This document shows positions 1-8,799 of a stretch of DNA of 64,000 nucleotides, one piece after another. How positions within the stretch are numbered: the first letter of the stretch is position 1; the number at the start of each line of letters is the position of its first letter. A program made the translations under genes and the position numbers. This stretch comes from Brucella tritici (GTDB taxonomy: Bacteria > Pseudomonadota > Alphaproteobacteria > Rhizobiales > Rhizobiaceae): positions 62,001-126,000 of the forward strand of contig NZ_WBWA01000007.1 in the NCBI RefSeq assembly GCF_008932295.1, written 5' to 3'. Below the pieces are notes generated by a model that worked only from the letters and a program-made list of their open reading frames with translations, did not search any database and was not told the origin of the DNA.

Positions 1-729
1 AATATTCTTGGCGTGAAAGTCGCCTGTTTCGACTGGAACAGCGCCTTCACCTTTTTCGAGAACCGCATCAATGAAGGCCGGTTCATGAAACAGGGCTGGC
101 TCAACGCCAACAATTCCAACATTGCGGATACTGACCCTGCCTATCGCGCTGCGCTGGAGGATTTCCTGATCCTGCCAGACGGCGTGGGGGTCGATATTGC
201 CAGCAAGGTCGCCTATGGCAGCAAGTTTCCTGCCAATCTCAATGGAACGGACTTCATTCCGGGCCTGCTGCAACACATGAAGCGTCCGCTTAAAATCGCC
301 CTTTTGGGCGGCGGTCCGGGCGTTGCAGCCGACGCCGCGCAGCTTTTCATGCAACAGATTCCGCACCACGACTATCGCGTCATTTCCGACGGCTTCTTCA
401 AGCCCGCCGATCTCGACGGCATTCTCGGCCAGCTCAAGGATTTTCATCCCGATATATTGCTCGTCGCCATGGGTGTGCCACGTCAGGAACTCTTCATCGA
501 CAAGCATATCACCGCGGAACATTGCACGGTGGCGAGTGCTGTCGGCGCGCTGTTCGATCTGCATACGGGTCGCGTGCAGCGCGCTCCGCAATGGGTCCGC
601 AAGATCCAGATGGAATGGGTGCACCGGCTGTTGCAGGAGCCGCGACGGCTTGCAAAACGCTATCTCATCGGCAATCCCGTATTCCTGTGGCGCGTTGCCA
701 AAGGCTGGATGAAGGGAGAACCCCGGTGA
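1..729 (+). CDS. WecB/TagA/CpsF (WecG) family glycosyltransferase, 5'-truncated by window edge
   Basis: Transfers an N-acetyl-hexosaminuronic acid/mannosamine-type sugar to a lipid-linked acceptor at the inner face of the inner membrane during surface-polysaccharide synthesis (family knowledge). The frame is open to base 1, so the true start is probably outside; the first possible start is GTG at 13. Counting from that codon, family motifs are LPDGVGV (about 54-60), LNGTD (about 76-80) and GVPRQE (about 154-159). About 240 residues is the normal family length, so little is missing. The stop overlaps the GTG start of the next gene, which implies translational coupling. The exact sugar substrate cannot be read from sequence. 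Confidence 0.9.
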   Translation, partial: NILGVKVACFDWNSAFTFFENRINEGRFMKQGWLNANNSNIADTDPAYRAALEDFLILPDGVGVDIASKVAYGSKFPANLNGTDFIPGLLQHMKRPLKIALLGGGPGVAADAAQLFMQQIPHHDYRVISDGFFKPADLDGILGQLKDFHPDILLVAMGVPRQELFIDKHITAEHCTVASAVGALFDLHTGRVQRAPQWVRKIQMEWVHRLLQEPRRLAKRYLIGNPVFLWRVAKGWMKGEPR

Positions 730-1589
730 AAACCGCAATCGTCACAGCCAGTTGGGATCAGGACTTCGAGCGCTGCAAGCTGCTTTGCGAAACCATAGAC
801 AAATATGTCAGCGGTTTCACGAAGCACTATATCCTTGTCGACAGCAAGGACGTTGCCCTGTTCTGCAAGCTCGAAAGCGCGCACCGCGTCATCATCGATG
901 AACGCGATCTGCTGCCCTCATGGCTGCATGCCTTCTGGGACCCGACCTATCTGTGGCGCAGGCGGGTCTGGCTCTCGCTCCGGACCAAGCCGCTGCGTGG
1001 CTGGCATGTGCAACAGCTACGCCGCATCGCACTTGCCGGTGCCGTGGAGGAAGACGGATTTCTCTATACGGATTCCGATACGGCCTTTCTGCGTCCCTTC
1101 GATTGCGGCACGCTTTGGCATGGCGAAAAGCTTCGGCTTTTCGTGCGTCCCAATGCGCTTGCCAATCCGGAATGGCCGGAACATCCGGTCTGGGCTGCCA
1201 ATGCGGCAAAGCTGCTTGGTATCAAGAACGGGAAAAGCGGGCTGAACGACTATATCGGTCAGCTCGTCTCATGGCGCCGCGACAGCGTGATCTCGATGTG
1301 CGAGAGGATCGAAGCGCATACCGGACAGCATTGGGTAGCAGCCCTCGGCAACATACGCCGTTTTTCCGAGTGCTTCATCTATGGTCGCTACGTCGATGAC
1401 GTGCTGCATGGGTCCGGCCACTACAGCGACACCCATGATCTGTGCCGGATGCAATGGTTCGCACCGCCACCGAGCGAAGAGGAATTCCGAACTTTCATCG
1501 CCGAAATGGAGCCGCATCAGGTCGCCATCGGCATGCAGTCTTTCCTTGGTCTTTCGGTCGACGACATTCGGCGCATTATCGGAGCTTAG
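726..1589 (+). CDS. DUF6492 family protein, probable glycosyltransferase-like enzyme
   Basis: The 287-residue product starts at GTG 726, inside the last codons of the upstream glycosyltransferase gene. An in-frame start at 522 would lie deep inside the upstream gene and is rejected. The N-terminus (VKTAIVTASWDQDFERC) and a DSD motif at about residues 116-118 within YTDSDTAFLRPFD look like a nucleotide-sugar/metal DxD site. There is no signal peptide or membrane segment, so it is likely cytosolic. Its place in a polysaccharide cluster suggests a sugar-transfer role. That role is inferred; I know the family only as a domain of unknown function. Confidence 0.75.
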   Translation: MKTAIVTASWDQDFERCKLLCETIDKYVSGFTKHYILVDSKDVALFCKLESAHRVIIDERDLLPSWLHAFWDPTYLWRRRVWLSLRTKPLRGWHVQQLRRIALAGAVEEDGFLYTDSDTAFLRPFDCGTLWHGEKLRLFVRPNALANPEWPEHPVWAANAAKLLGIKNGKSGLNDYIGQLVSWRRDSVISMCERIEAHTGQHWVAALGNIRRFSECFIYGRYVDDVLHGSGHYSDTHDLCRMQWFAPPPSEEEFRTFIAEMEPHQVAIGMQSFLGLSVDDIRRIIGA

Positions 1590-1670
1590 ATACCCCGATC
1601 ATTGAGACCGCCCTATCTGTTTTTCAGCATTTCCGAACGCAAAGCCAGTCCCGACTTTTGCCGGCAATGC

Positions 1671-2936
1671 TTAAACCCGCTTTGCCGGCAAACGAATGCT
1701 CGTATAGGTGAAAACCAGCGACAGAAGATATAGCCCGGCAAACACGATATTGAGGCCGAGAATCCAGTCGTGATTATCGGCATAATTCACGAGCAGAAGC
1801 CAGACGAAGAATGCCTTGGCGGCAGTCATCAGCACCATGCTCAGCGTCCTGAGACCGGACTGGCCGCGCGCATAAAGAATTTCCGTCTGATACTCGATGA
1901 GATTGCGGAACCCCGGCACGAGCAGCACCAGCGGCAGCAGCCCGACAATCGGCGCAACGCTTGAACCGAGTGCGTTCGGGAAGACTTGCAGGAACACGAC
2001 CATCGCGCCGAGGCCAGCCACCGAAACGGCAAAGACTGCAAGTTCCAGCCCGGCGCGGATGCGCAACGAGGACAACATGTCCGGCGTGCGCATGAGCTTT
2101 TGCACCAGCATCATGTTGAAGGAGCGCACCGGCAGAGCCGTCAGATCGACAAGCCGCATGATGATCGCATAAAGACCTGCCGTCGCTGGCCCACCGACGG
2201 TCAGCACCAGCAGCTTGTCGAGCTCGGCCTGAATATAGAACAGCAGTTCGGCCCCCATGACCGCAATCGCATCAGAAAGCCGCCGCATATAAAGCGCCGG
2301 TTTGAAACGAAGACGGATAGACGGAAAGAATTTCAGCGCCGTCAACAGCGCAACGCCATTGGCCGCCGCATACCACCACGCCCAATGGGCGATGTCATGA
2401 ACACTCGCCAGCCACATGAACAGGACGGCCGCCACGGCGCGCGTCGCTGTCCCGAAAATCACCAGTCCTGCCGATATGCCGAACCGGCGCAGGCCGTTAT
2501 TGACGATAATGATGATTTCCGTCGAGCGCCAGAGCAAAGCCTCGGCAAACACCACAACCGCAAAAGGCAGAAAGGAAATGTCGCGGCTGAAAAAGACGAA
2601 ATAGACCAGCCAGGACGCCAGCGCGAACAGCGGCAGGGAAACCAGAAGGGCAACCAGAAAACCAGCCGTATAGATACCGAGCAGGCGCGGCTTCACCGTC
2701 GATATGCGGTAAAGCGGCGAACTGAAGCCCAGAGAAACGAGACGTGACAGAACCACGCCTGTGCCCGATGCGGTGGCAAATATACCGAAGTCACCGGTCG
2801 GCAGTGTGTTTGCAAGCGCGATGAAATAGACGAGTGAGACGACCAGCCTGCCAGCGGAGCCGGAAAACAGGGACAGGTAATCACGCACCATTCCGGCGTT
2901 ATTGCCTGACAGTTTCCGGAGCGCTTTCGCTATCAA
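1671..2936 (-). CDS. Polysaccharide flippase (Wzx/MATE-like, oligosaccharide flippase family)
   Basis: A 421-residue integral membrane protein with about 12 hydrophobic segments spread over its whole length and no soluble domain. This is the size and pattern of Wzx-type lipid-linked oligosaccharide flippases, which move undecaprenyl-linked repeat units across the inner membrane. The longest frame starts with TTG at 2936, with GAGGG a few bases upstream; an ATG at 2891 (MVRDYLSLF) is an alternative start. It is convergent with the two glycosyltransferase-like genes, and the Wzz/GumC-like gene lies upstream on the other strand. Specificity is unknown. Confidence 0.85.
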   Translation of the reverse strand: MIAKALRKLSGNNAGMVRDYLSLFSGSAGRLVVSLVYFIALANTLPTGDFGIFATASGTGVVLSRLVSLGFSSPLYRISTVKPRLLGIYTAGFLVALLVSLPLFALASWLVYFVFFSRDISFLPFAVVVFAEALLWRSTEIIIIVNNGLRRFGISAGLVIFGTATRAVAAVLFMWLASVHDIAHWAWWYAAANGVALLTALKFFPSIRLRFKPALYMRRLSDAIAVMGAELLFYIQAELDKLLVLTVGGPATAGLYAIIMRLVDLTALPVRSFNMMLVQKLMRTPDMLSSLRIRAGLELAVFAVSVAGLGAMVVFLQVFPNALGSSVAPIVGLLPLVLLVPGFRNLIEYQTEILYARGQSGLRTLSMVLMTAAKAFFVWLLLVNYADNHDWILGLNIVFAGLYLLSLVFTYTSIRLPAKRV

Positions 2937-3175
2937 CAGGGACCCTCGCCTATCATAGTCTGGTGCATGTGCCTGTTCGTTGGAACGGAAGCATAATCGG
3001 GGTTTAGCTAAAAAGACTTAAACTCTTCTTTGCAAGCTCAAAGAGTAAACAAGCAAAAGCTAAAGTTGCAGATTCAAGGAATTGGCACTTCGCCTCGACA
3101 TTATTTTAACGTTTTGTTTTCTATAAAAAATTACATTCGGCCATCAGGTGCGGGCTGACCGGATTCCGGTTTGGC
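2937..3175. other. AT-rich divergent promoter region
   Basis: About 240 noncoding bases between the flippase and the Wzz/GumC-like gene, much richer in A+T than the flanks (runs such as TATTTTAACG and TATAAAAAAT near 3100-3135). It should carry the promoters of both genes. I see no convincing operator or RNA structure. Confidence 0.5.
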
Positions 3176-5062
3176 ATGCTTGAGCCTTGGCTTGTGAATT
3201 TCAAAGCAGCAGTTGATACCGAAAACGGTAGAGACGGCTTACAGATACGGACGATTTCGGCGATGAGCGATCACGAGGAGCGCAGAAAGGCGGGAGTTGA
3301 GAAACCTCTTCTCGCATTCTCCGACGTTCGCCCGACTGGTAGCTCCAGCGCTCGCCCGGCTAATCGTCTTGACAGCGAAACCGCACCACCATGGACACCG
3401 CCAGCGACACCGGATGAACGCGCTGCATTCTTTCGCCAGCACGATCATGCCACGCAGGAAACGCCAGAACCTGCAAAATCCGTTCTCGAAGAAGAACTGG
3501 ATGATGCCGATGTCACCGAGCTTCAAAAGCGCGTCGCGCTGATCGAAGCGGAGCTGGAACGCAAGGTTCAGGAACGCGAACGCCGCAAAATCATAGCCGA
3601 AACTCCCGCTCCGCCTCCTGAGCCGGTCCGCGAGTTGGTAGAGCGCGAGCGTTCTGTCGCTGACAGACCTGTCCCGGATGCCGAGTGGAAACCGCTGATC
3701 GATCCGCGCATGGCTATCGACGTGCTGCGAGGATCGCGCAGGCTCCTGCTTGTCAGCACGTTGCTGGGTGGTGTGGTTGCAGCGCTCTATGCATTGTCCC
3801 TGCCGCAGATGTATGTCGCTTCGACCGATATTCTGGTCGATCCGCGCAATATCAAGACAGTTGGAGACGAACTGACGCCGGGTCAGCTCCCGACCGATGC
3901 GTCGCTTGCCGTTGCGGAAAGTCAGGCACGTATCATCGATTCCAGCAGCGTGCTGCTGAAGGTCATCGACAAGACAGACCTGACAAAAGACCCCGAATTC
4001 AACGGCACTCTGGTCCCGACCGGCATTGCCGGGCTGTTTGCACAGATCCGTGAGATGTTGTCGCCCAAAAAGGCCAGCGACAGCCAGACGCTGCAAACCC
4101 GCGTCCTCTACAATCTGCACAAGAGCATCGCCATCGGTCGCGACGCCAAGACCTTCATCTATTCAATCTCGGTGAAAACGCGAGACCCGCAGAAATCAGC
4201 ATCGCTTGCGAACACCATCAGTTCCGTTTTCCAGAGCGAGCTTGCATCGCTGCAATCCGATGCCGCACGGCGCACTTCGGACGAACTGTCGAACCGCCTT
4301 GCCGATATGCGCGCCAATGTCGAACAGGCGGAGCGCGGAGCGGCTGACTTTCGCGCCTCGCATGATCTCGTCAATGTCGACGGTAAGCTGATCAGCGATA
4401 ACGACCTGACGCGGCTCAACGACCAGCTGACCAACCAGCGCGCCGAAACGATGCGGCTTCAGGCCCGCGTGCAGGTGCTCAGCAGTGCCACTTCCGACAG
4501 CGTGGTGTCCGGGGTGTTGCCGGAAGATCTGCGCTCCAACACGCTGACGGCGCTGCGCGCCCAATATGCACAGGCCCGCCAGACGGCAAGCGGCCTGTCC
4601 ACCCAGCTTGGGCCGCGCCATCCGGCACTCATTCAGGCACAATCGCAGGCCGGCACGGTTTTAAACGATATCGATGCCGAGTTGCGGCGCATCCGCTCCT
4701 CGCTGCAAGTCGAGGTCGCCCGGTCCGTACAGCAGGAAAAAGACCTGACCGCCCGTCTGGCGCAACTCAAATCGCAGCAGGCGAACAATAGCGGCGATCT
4801 GGTGAAATTACGTGAGCTTGAGCGCGAAGCCACGGCGCGGCGTTCGGTCTACGAAGCCTTCCTCCTGCGCTCGCGCGAAACGAACGAACAGGAAGGTCTG
4901 AATACGGCCAATGTCAGGGTTTTGTCGGAAGCCCGCCCGCCGCTTGATCCGGCAGGCACATCGCGCAAGCTGTTCGTCATTGCCGGGCTGATTGCAGGCT
5001 TCCTCGCGGGGCTTGCGATTACAGCCGTCCGCAACTTCGGACGGCTGCTGCGTTTATCTTAA
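3176..5062 (+). CDS. GumC/Wzz-type polysaccharide chain-length/export protein
   Basis: Likely inner-membrane polysaccharide co-polymerase controlling chain length and export. From the first ATG the order is: charged, low-complexity N-terminal tail of about 180 residues; transmembrane helix at about 188-209; periplasmic Wzz-type domain (YVASTDILVDPRN follows the helix); long coiled coil at about 360-540 with the GumC-type LGPRHPALI motif; second helix near 600-620; short cytosolic end. No BY-kinase Walker motifs follow, so it is a kinase-less form, unlike ExoP. The cytosolic tail is unusually long. The start is uncertain: ATG 3263 (MSDHEERRK) is as plausible as 3176, since neither has a strong ribosome site. 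Confidence 0.85.
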   Translation: MLEPWLVNFKAAVDTENGRDGLQIRTISAMSDHEERRKAGVEKPLLAFSDVRPTGSSSARPANRLDSETAPPWTPPATPDERAAFFRQHDHATQETPEPAKSVLEEELDDADVTELQKRVALIEAELERKVQERERRKIIAETPAPPPEPVRELVERERSVADRPVPDAEWKPLIDPRMAIDVLRGSRRLLLVSTLLGGVVAALYALSLPQMYVASTDILVDPRNIKTVGDELTPGQLPTDASLAVAESQARIIDSSSVLLKVIDKTDLTKDPEFNGTLVPTGIAGLFAQIREMLSPKKASDSQTLQTRVLYNLHKSIAIGRDAKTFIYSISVKTRDPQKSASLANTISSVFQSELASLQSDAARRTSDELSNRLADMRANVEQAERGAADFRASHDLVNVDGKLISDNDLTRLNDQLTNQRAETMRLQARVQVLSSATSDSVVSGVLPEDLRSNTLTALRAQYAQARQTASGLSTQLGPRHPALIQAQSQAGTVLNDIDAELRRIRSSLQVEVARSVQQEKDLTARLAQLKSQQANNSGDLVKLRELEREATARRSVYEAFLLRSRETNEQEGLNTANVRVLSEARPPLDPAGTSRKLFVIAGLIAGFLAGLAITAVRNFGRLLRLS

Positions 5063-5063
5063 T

Positions 5064-5666
5064 TCACGCGGACTGCCGCAAAGAGGTTTCGACGCGTGGC
5101 ACCTTGCGTCCGCTGGCACGCAGAATGCCATGTGTCCCGTCAAGATGGCCGGGCTTCAGCTCCAGCGCCAGAAAGCGCCGCTTCTCATAAGGGCCGGGCA
5201 TGGCAAGTTCGCCGGTCTTTTCAGCGGTAAAGCCGAAGCGCTTGTAATATTCCGGATCACCGACGAGCAGGATTGCACCATGGCCTCGGCGTCCAGCTTC
5301 ATCTATTGCACGACGCATCAAGGCTGAACCGATACCGCAACCGGCATAGCACGGATCGACGGCGAGCGGACCAAGCAGCAAGGCAGACACCGGAAAGCCG
5401 AAAGCATCGAGACCGGCATGGACATCCCACAGCCGCACAGTACCCGCAAGCAGGCCGTCATCACCAACCGCTGAAAACGCCAGACCTTCTGCAGGCAGGC
5501 GACCGCGACGCAGCTTCTCCGATGATTTCCGACGACGGCCTTCACCCATCGCGCGATCCAGCAGCGCTTCACGAGCAAGCACGTGCTCCAGCGTTTCGCC
5601 CGCTATTGTGAAAGCCGGAGCAACAACAGTTGCGATATTTTCCTGAATTTCCAGAGTTACGTTCAT
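5064..5666 (-). CDS. GNAT family N-acetyltransferase
   Basis: A 200-residue acetyl-CoA-dependent acetyltransferase of the YhbS-like group. The Q/RxxGxG/A-type acetyl-CoA loop is seen in YAGCGIGSALMRRAIDEA, followed by the typical beta-strand and LVGDPEYYKRFGF segment of this subgroup. The start at 5666 (MNVTLE) is preferred over 5699 because GGGGATAG lies just upstream. The substrate is unknown. Its stop is one base from the end of the convergent GumC-like gene, so there is no room for a terminator between them. Confidence 0.85.
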   Translation of the reverse strand: MNVTLEIQENIATVVAPAFTIAGETLEHVLAREALLDRAMGEGRRRKSSEKLRRGRLPAEGLAFSAVGDDGLLAGTVRLWDVHAGLDAFGFPVSALLLGPLAVDPCYAGCGIGSALMRRAIDEAGRRGHGAILLVGDPEYYKRFGFTAEKTGELAMPGPYEKRRFLALELKPGHLDGTHGILRASGRKVPRVETSLRQSA

Positions 5667-5766
5667 GACATCTATCCCCGCAAAGCGGCAGCAGCACACC
5701 CCACCCAGCGCCTTGCAGCACTGGGCGGATTGAGAGGATCATTCGGGACTTTCAAAGGTATGATCT

Positions 5767-5798
5767 AATCCGAAAACCGGTTCCCGCTTTTCGGGATC
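5767..5798. repeat. Dispersed short palindrome (family R, copy 1)
   Basis: Inverted repeat ATCCGAAAA...TTTTCGGGAT with an ACCGGTTCCCGC centre, between the acetyltransferase and decarboxylase genes. It belongs to the same imperfect palindrome family found at about eight other intergenic sites in this window. Confidence 0.7.
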
Positions 5799-5815
5799 AT
5801 ACCAAGTCTGAATGA

Positions 5816-6949
5816 TCAGATGACGTAGGATCGGAGCGGTTCGAAGCCGTTGAACGCCACCGCCGAATAGGTGGTAGTGTATGCGCCCGTGCCTTCGATG
5901 AGGATTTCATCACCGATGGTCAGCGAAACCGGCAGCGGGTACGGCGTCTTTTCATAAAGCACGTCCGCACTGTCGCAGGTCGGGCCAGCCAGCACGCATG
6001 GTTCGGTTTCGCTGCCGTCATGCGGGGTCACGATCTGGTAGCGGATCGCCTCGTCCATGGTTTCGGCGAGACCGCCGAATTTGCCGATGTCGAGATAGAC
6101 CCAGCGCACATTGTCATTGTCCGCCTTGCGCGAGACCAGAACCACTTCGGTCTTGATCACGCCTGCATTGCCGACCATGCCGCGGCCCGGTTCGATAATG
6201 GTTTCCGGGATACGGTTGCCGAAATGCTTGGACAGCGCATCGAAGATCGCCATGCCGTAGGCCTGTGCGGTCGGCACGTCCTTGAGGTAACGGGTCGGGA
6301 ACCCGCCGCCCATATTGACCATGCGCAGCACAATGCCTTCGTCAGCAAGGGTGCGGAACACCGATGCCGCATCGCCGAGCGCGCGATCCCATGCGGTAAG
6401 GTCCGTCTGCTGCGAGCCGACATGGAACGATACACCGTAGGAATCCAGACCGAGCGACTTTGCGCGGCGCAGAACGTCGATGGCCATGGCAGGCACGCAA
6501 CCGAACTTGCGCGACAGCGGCCATTCAGCACCTTCACCGTCCGTCAGCACACGGCAGAACACGCGGCTGCCGGGAGCAGCGCGGGCTACCTTCTCGACTT
6601 CTTCAACGCAATCGACTGCATAAAGGCGAATACCCAGCTCGAAAGCGCGCGCAATATCGCGCTCCTTCTTGATGGTGTTGCCATAGGAGATACGGTTTGG
6701 CGTCGCGCCTGCTTCCAGAGCCATTTCGATTTCAGCAACAGAAGCGGTATCGAAGCACGAGCCGAGCGAAGCGAGCAGGCGCAGGATTTCCGGCGCAGGA
6801 TTTGCCTTCACCGCATAGAAGATGCGCGAATAGGGCAAAGCCTTCTCGAAGCTCTGATAGTTGTCGCGCACGACGTCGGTGTCGACGACGAGGCAAGGAC
6901 CGTCCGGACGGCGGGTGTTGAGGAAGTCGATGATACGCTGCGTTGCCAT
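5816..6949 (-). CDS. Fold-III PLP-dependent ornithine (or lysine/ornithine) decarboxylase
   Basis: Decarboxylates ornithine to putrescine (possibly lysine to cadaverine), the entry to polyamine synthesis; cytosolic homodimer. The 377-residue length fits the eukaryotic-like bacterial ODC group. PLP lysine is K48 in YAVKANP; HVGS at 176-179 and EPGRG at 253-257 bind the cofactor; the catalytic Cys contributed across the dimer is C325 in GPTCDSAD. The start at 6949 has GGGAG upstream, so the longer 6982 start is rejected. It sits behind a long leader with an intrinsic terminator (7013-7067), so attenuation control is likely. Homospermidine synthase lies about 19 kb away. Ornithine versus lysine preference cannot be read here. 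Confidence 0.9.
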   Translation of the reverse strand: MATQRIIDFLNTRRPDGPCLVVDTDVVRDNYQSFEKALPYSRIFYAVKANPAPEILRLLASLGSCFDTASVAEIEMALEAGATPNRISYGNTIKKERDIARAFELGIRLYAVDCVEEVEKVARAAPGSRVFCRVLTDGEGAEWPLSRKFGCVPAMAIDVLRRAKSLGLDSYGVSFHVGSQQTDLTAWDRALGDAASVFRTLADEGIVLRMVNMGGGFPTRYLKDVPTAQAYGMAIFDALSKHFGNRIPETIIEPGRGMVGNAGVIKTEVVLVSRKADNDNVRWVYLDIGKFGGLAETMDEAIRYQIVTPHDGSETEPCVLAGPTCDSADVLYEKTPYPLPVSLTIGDEILIEGTGAYTTTYSAVAFNGFEPLRSYVI

Positions 6950-6983
6950 GGTCGTTCTCCCGCACGGCTTGATCTGCCGCATC

Positions 6984-7013
6984 TAGAGCGCAATCCCGAA
7001 AAAAGGTTGCGCG
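6984..7013. repeat. Dispersed short palindrome (family R, copy 2) in the decarboxylase leader
   Basis: GCGCAATCCCGAAAAAAGGTTGCGC forms a short hairpin with GCGCAA/TTGCGC arms. It lies between the attenuator terminator and the decarboxylase start, inside the transcribed leader. Confidence 0.6.
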
Positions 7014-7067
7014 AAAAAACACTTAGGGAATCGGACCGGGTCCTCCGTGGACCCGAAATTCTCTAAG
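7013..7067 (-). terminator. Intrinsic terminator in the decarboxylase leader (attenuator)
   Basis: On the minus strand an inner stem CGGGTCC/GGACCCG (5-base loop) is extended by CTTAGAGAAT pairing with ATTCCCTAAG (one mismatch), then TGTTTTTT. This is a textbook intrinsic terminator pointing toward the decarboxylase, about 65 bases before its start codon and in the same direction. A terminator placed there only makes sense as a conditional attenuator, unless the decarboxylase promoter lies in the last 60 bases. Confidence 0.8.
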
Positions 7068-7139
7068 AGACAAAGTAAGCATAAGCGCATCCACGGTGAG
7101 GCCAGCCTTTGGAGGTGCTGATGTCACGCGAAAACTCAT
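7023..7139 (-). CDS. Possible leader peptide overlapping the attenuator (38 codons)
   Basis: The minus-strand frame from ATG 7139 encodes 38 residues, beginning MSFRVTSAPPK and ending HGGPGPIP-stop. Its last third runs through the terminator hairpin, and the TAA lies in the 3' arm (CCCTAAG). A ribosome stalled near the Pro-rich end would cover the hairpin and prevent termination. No good Shine-Dalgarno sequence is visible, and the frame stays open upstream to a TTG at 7226, so it may be a chance ORF. Speculative, by analogy with arrest peptides that stall at a Pro or Arg codon before stop (TnaC, SpeFL). Confidence 0.3.
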   Translation of the reverse strand: MSFRVTSAPPKAGLTVDALMLTLSLREFRVHGGPGPIP

Positions 7140-7608
7140 GCGGCGATGGAACAACGCTAAGTCCGCGTTACTCCGCTTTGTCTGCCTTGGATTGGAATTG
7201 GAGAACCGCATCCGCACTTCTGGCAATGAAGGTGTGCCTCTTCAGTAATTTCGGCTTTTGGACAGCCGAAAGACACTAGAAAGGCCCGCACCGTCGTTGC
7301 TTCAAGATGTCCTCGATCTGGCGGTTGGCCAACAGATCGACTGGAGCGGTTAGGTCCAGGTACCGTACCGAATTCCTCACCATTCGAGGATCGGCGGACA
7401 CCCACAGGCACGTGCGACTTTGGGCAAGCGCGATATAAGCGCAAAGTCGTGTCCATTCAATGACAAAAATTTCTCCGGACGAATTTATTTTTGGCCGGAT
7501 CACGTTGAACGACACGCTTGCCATTGTTCAATATTAGTGAAACATTCTCAGCGCATATTCGCCTCGAAAGAGCGTAAATAGACCGTTAATTGCTGCATGT
7601 TGTGAACA

Positions 7609-8796
7609 ATGGCCAGTTTCGATCCCTTCAATGCCATCATTGCAAAACCCGAAAAGTCACCCGTTCATGCGTCGGACGGACTGCTTAAAGGTGAGCGGCT
7701 GGCCGTAAAAGACATTTATGACGTCGCCGGAATGACAACCGGATGCGGCAATCCGCAGATCGGGGCCGAATCACCTCGCGCCGAAAGGTCGGCTCCGGTG
7801 GTGGAGAAGCTTCTCGCCGCAGGCGCCGAATTTGTCGGCAAAGCGCAGACTGACGAACTTGCCTTTTCCCTGATGGGGCAGAATTCGCATTTCCCCTATC
7901 CGATCAATCCGGCAGCGCCGGACCGCGTCACTGGCGGCTCATCGTCCGGTTCGGCAGCGGCAGTGGCGGGCAAAATCGCCGACATTGCGTTCGGCTCCGA
8001 CACGGGCGGCTCCATTCGGGCGCCTGCAAGCTTTTGCGGTCTCGTGGGCTTGCGCACCACCCATGGCCGCATTCCGCTCGAAGGTATCATGCCGCTTGCG
8101 CCCTCGCTCGATACGATTGGATGGTTTGCACGCGATATCGACCTTTACGACCGGGTCGGCTCACTCCTGCTTGGCGACGACGCCCGAGAATTCAGGCTGA
8201 CGCAACTGCTCTATATGCCGGTTCTGGAACAGCTTCTGCTTGGCCAGGAAGAAACAGACGCCTATCGCGCCATGTTTGCTGAAGTGCGCCCGCAATTCGC
8301 GGGTCTCAAGGCGGCAAGCCAGCCGACGCTTTCGATAGACGAGCTCTATCTGGTCTTCCGCCACATTCAGGGCGCGGAAGCCTGGGCGACGCATGGCGAC
8401 TGGATTTCGTCGGGTGATCGCAAGCTCGGCCCCGGCGTCGCGGATCGTTTTGCCTTCGGTGCGGAAATCGCCGCTGATCTCGTCGCCAGCCAGCGTGTGC
8501 GTCGGGCACAATTCACGCAGGAACTGGAACAAATTATCGGAAATGACGCCGTGCTGGCATTGCCGACCGTACCGGGTGCTGCTCCGCTGGCAAAAGAGCC
8601 TTTCGAGACCTTGCAAGCCTATCGCGAGCAGGCGTTGCGCCTGCTTTGTATTTCGGTGCTTTCCGGCCTGCCGCAGATCACGCTACCTTTGGGACAGGTG
8701 CATGGCGCACCTTTCGGCATTTCCTTCATCGGACCACGCGGCAGCGACCGGGCGCTGATCGCACTGGCCAAAAACATCATTGGGAAGCGGGGCTAG
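7609..8796 (+). CDS. Amidase (amidase signature family)
   Basis: A 395-residue amidase-signature hydrolase of the Ser-cisSer-Lys type. The Lys is K34 (LAVKDIYD), the Gly/Ser-rich loop GGSSSGSAAAVAG begins at 109, and the nucleophile is S135 in GSDTGGSIRAP. It is shorter than GatA (about 480 residues) and has no GatB/GatC partner nearby, so it is a stand-alone amidase rather than the tRNA amidotransferase. The substrate is unknown; indoleacetamide- and other small-amide hydrolases share this architecture. Four bases downstream begins a LysR regulator on the same strand, which may control it. Confidence 0.88.
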   Translation: MASFDPFNAIIAKPEKSPVHASDGLLKGERLAVKDIYDVAGMTTGCGNPQIGAESPRAERSAPVVEKLLAAGAEFVGKAQTDELAFSLMGQNSHFPYPINPAAPDRVTGGSSSGSAAAVAGKIADIAFGSDTGGSIRAPASFCGLVGLRTTHGRIPLEGIMPLAPSLDTIGWFARDIDLYDRVGSLLLGDDAREFRLTQLLYMPVLEQLLLGQEETDAYRAMFAEVRPQFAGLKAASQPTLSIDELYLVFRHIQGAEAWATHGDWISSGDRKLGPGVADRFAFGAEIAADLVASQRVRRAQFTQELEQIIGNDAVLALPTVPGAAPLAKEPFETLQAYREQALRLLCISVLSGLPQITLPLGQVHGAPFGISFIGPRGSDRALIALAKNIIGKRG

Positions 8797-8799
8797 ACC

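Larger units (their letters stand above)
6950..7608 (-). promoter_or_regulatory. Long decarboxylase leader, candidate speF-type RNA element; rest of gap unassigned
   Basis: About 660 bases without a convincing gene lie between the decarboxylase and the amidase. The decarboxylase-proximal half holds the attenuator and a 38-codon ORF. From memory, alphaproteobacterial ornithine decarboxylase genes carry a conserved structured leader called the speF motif (Rfam RF00518), and this is exactly its expected place. Minus-strand frames at 7276-7524 (82 codons) and 7157-7456 (99 codons) are open but show no family I know, no ribosome site and atypical codon use; they are probably chance or remnants. 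The amidase-proximal end must hold the amidase promoter. Confidence 0.55.

Noticed and set aside
7276..7524. 82-codon minus-strand ORF as a real gene
   Set aside because: No ribosome site, no family resemblance, overlaps another open frame of equal quality, and lies in what is probably a regulatory leader.
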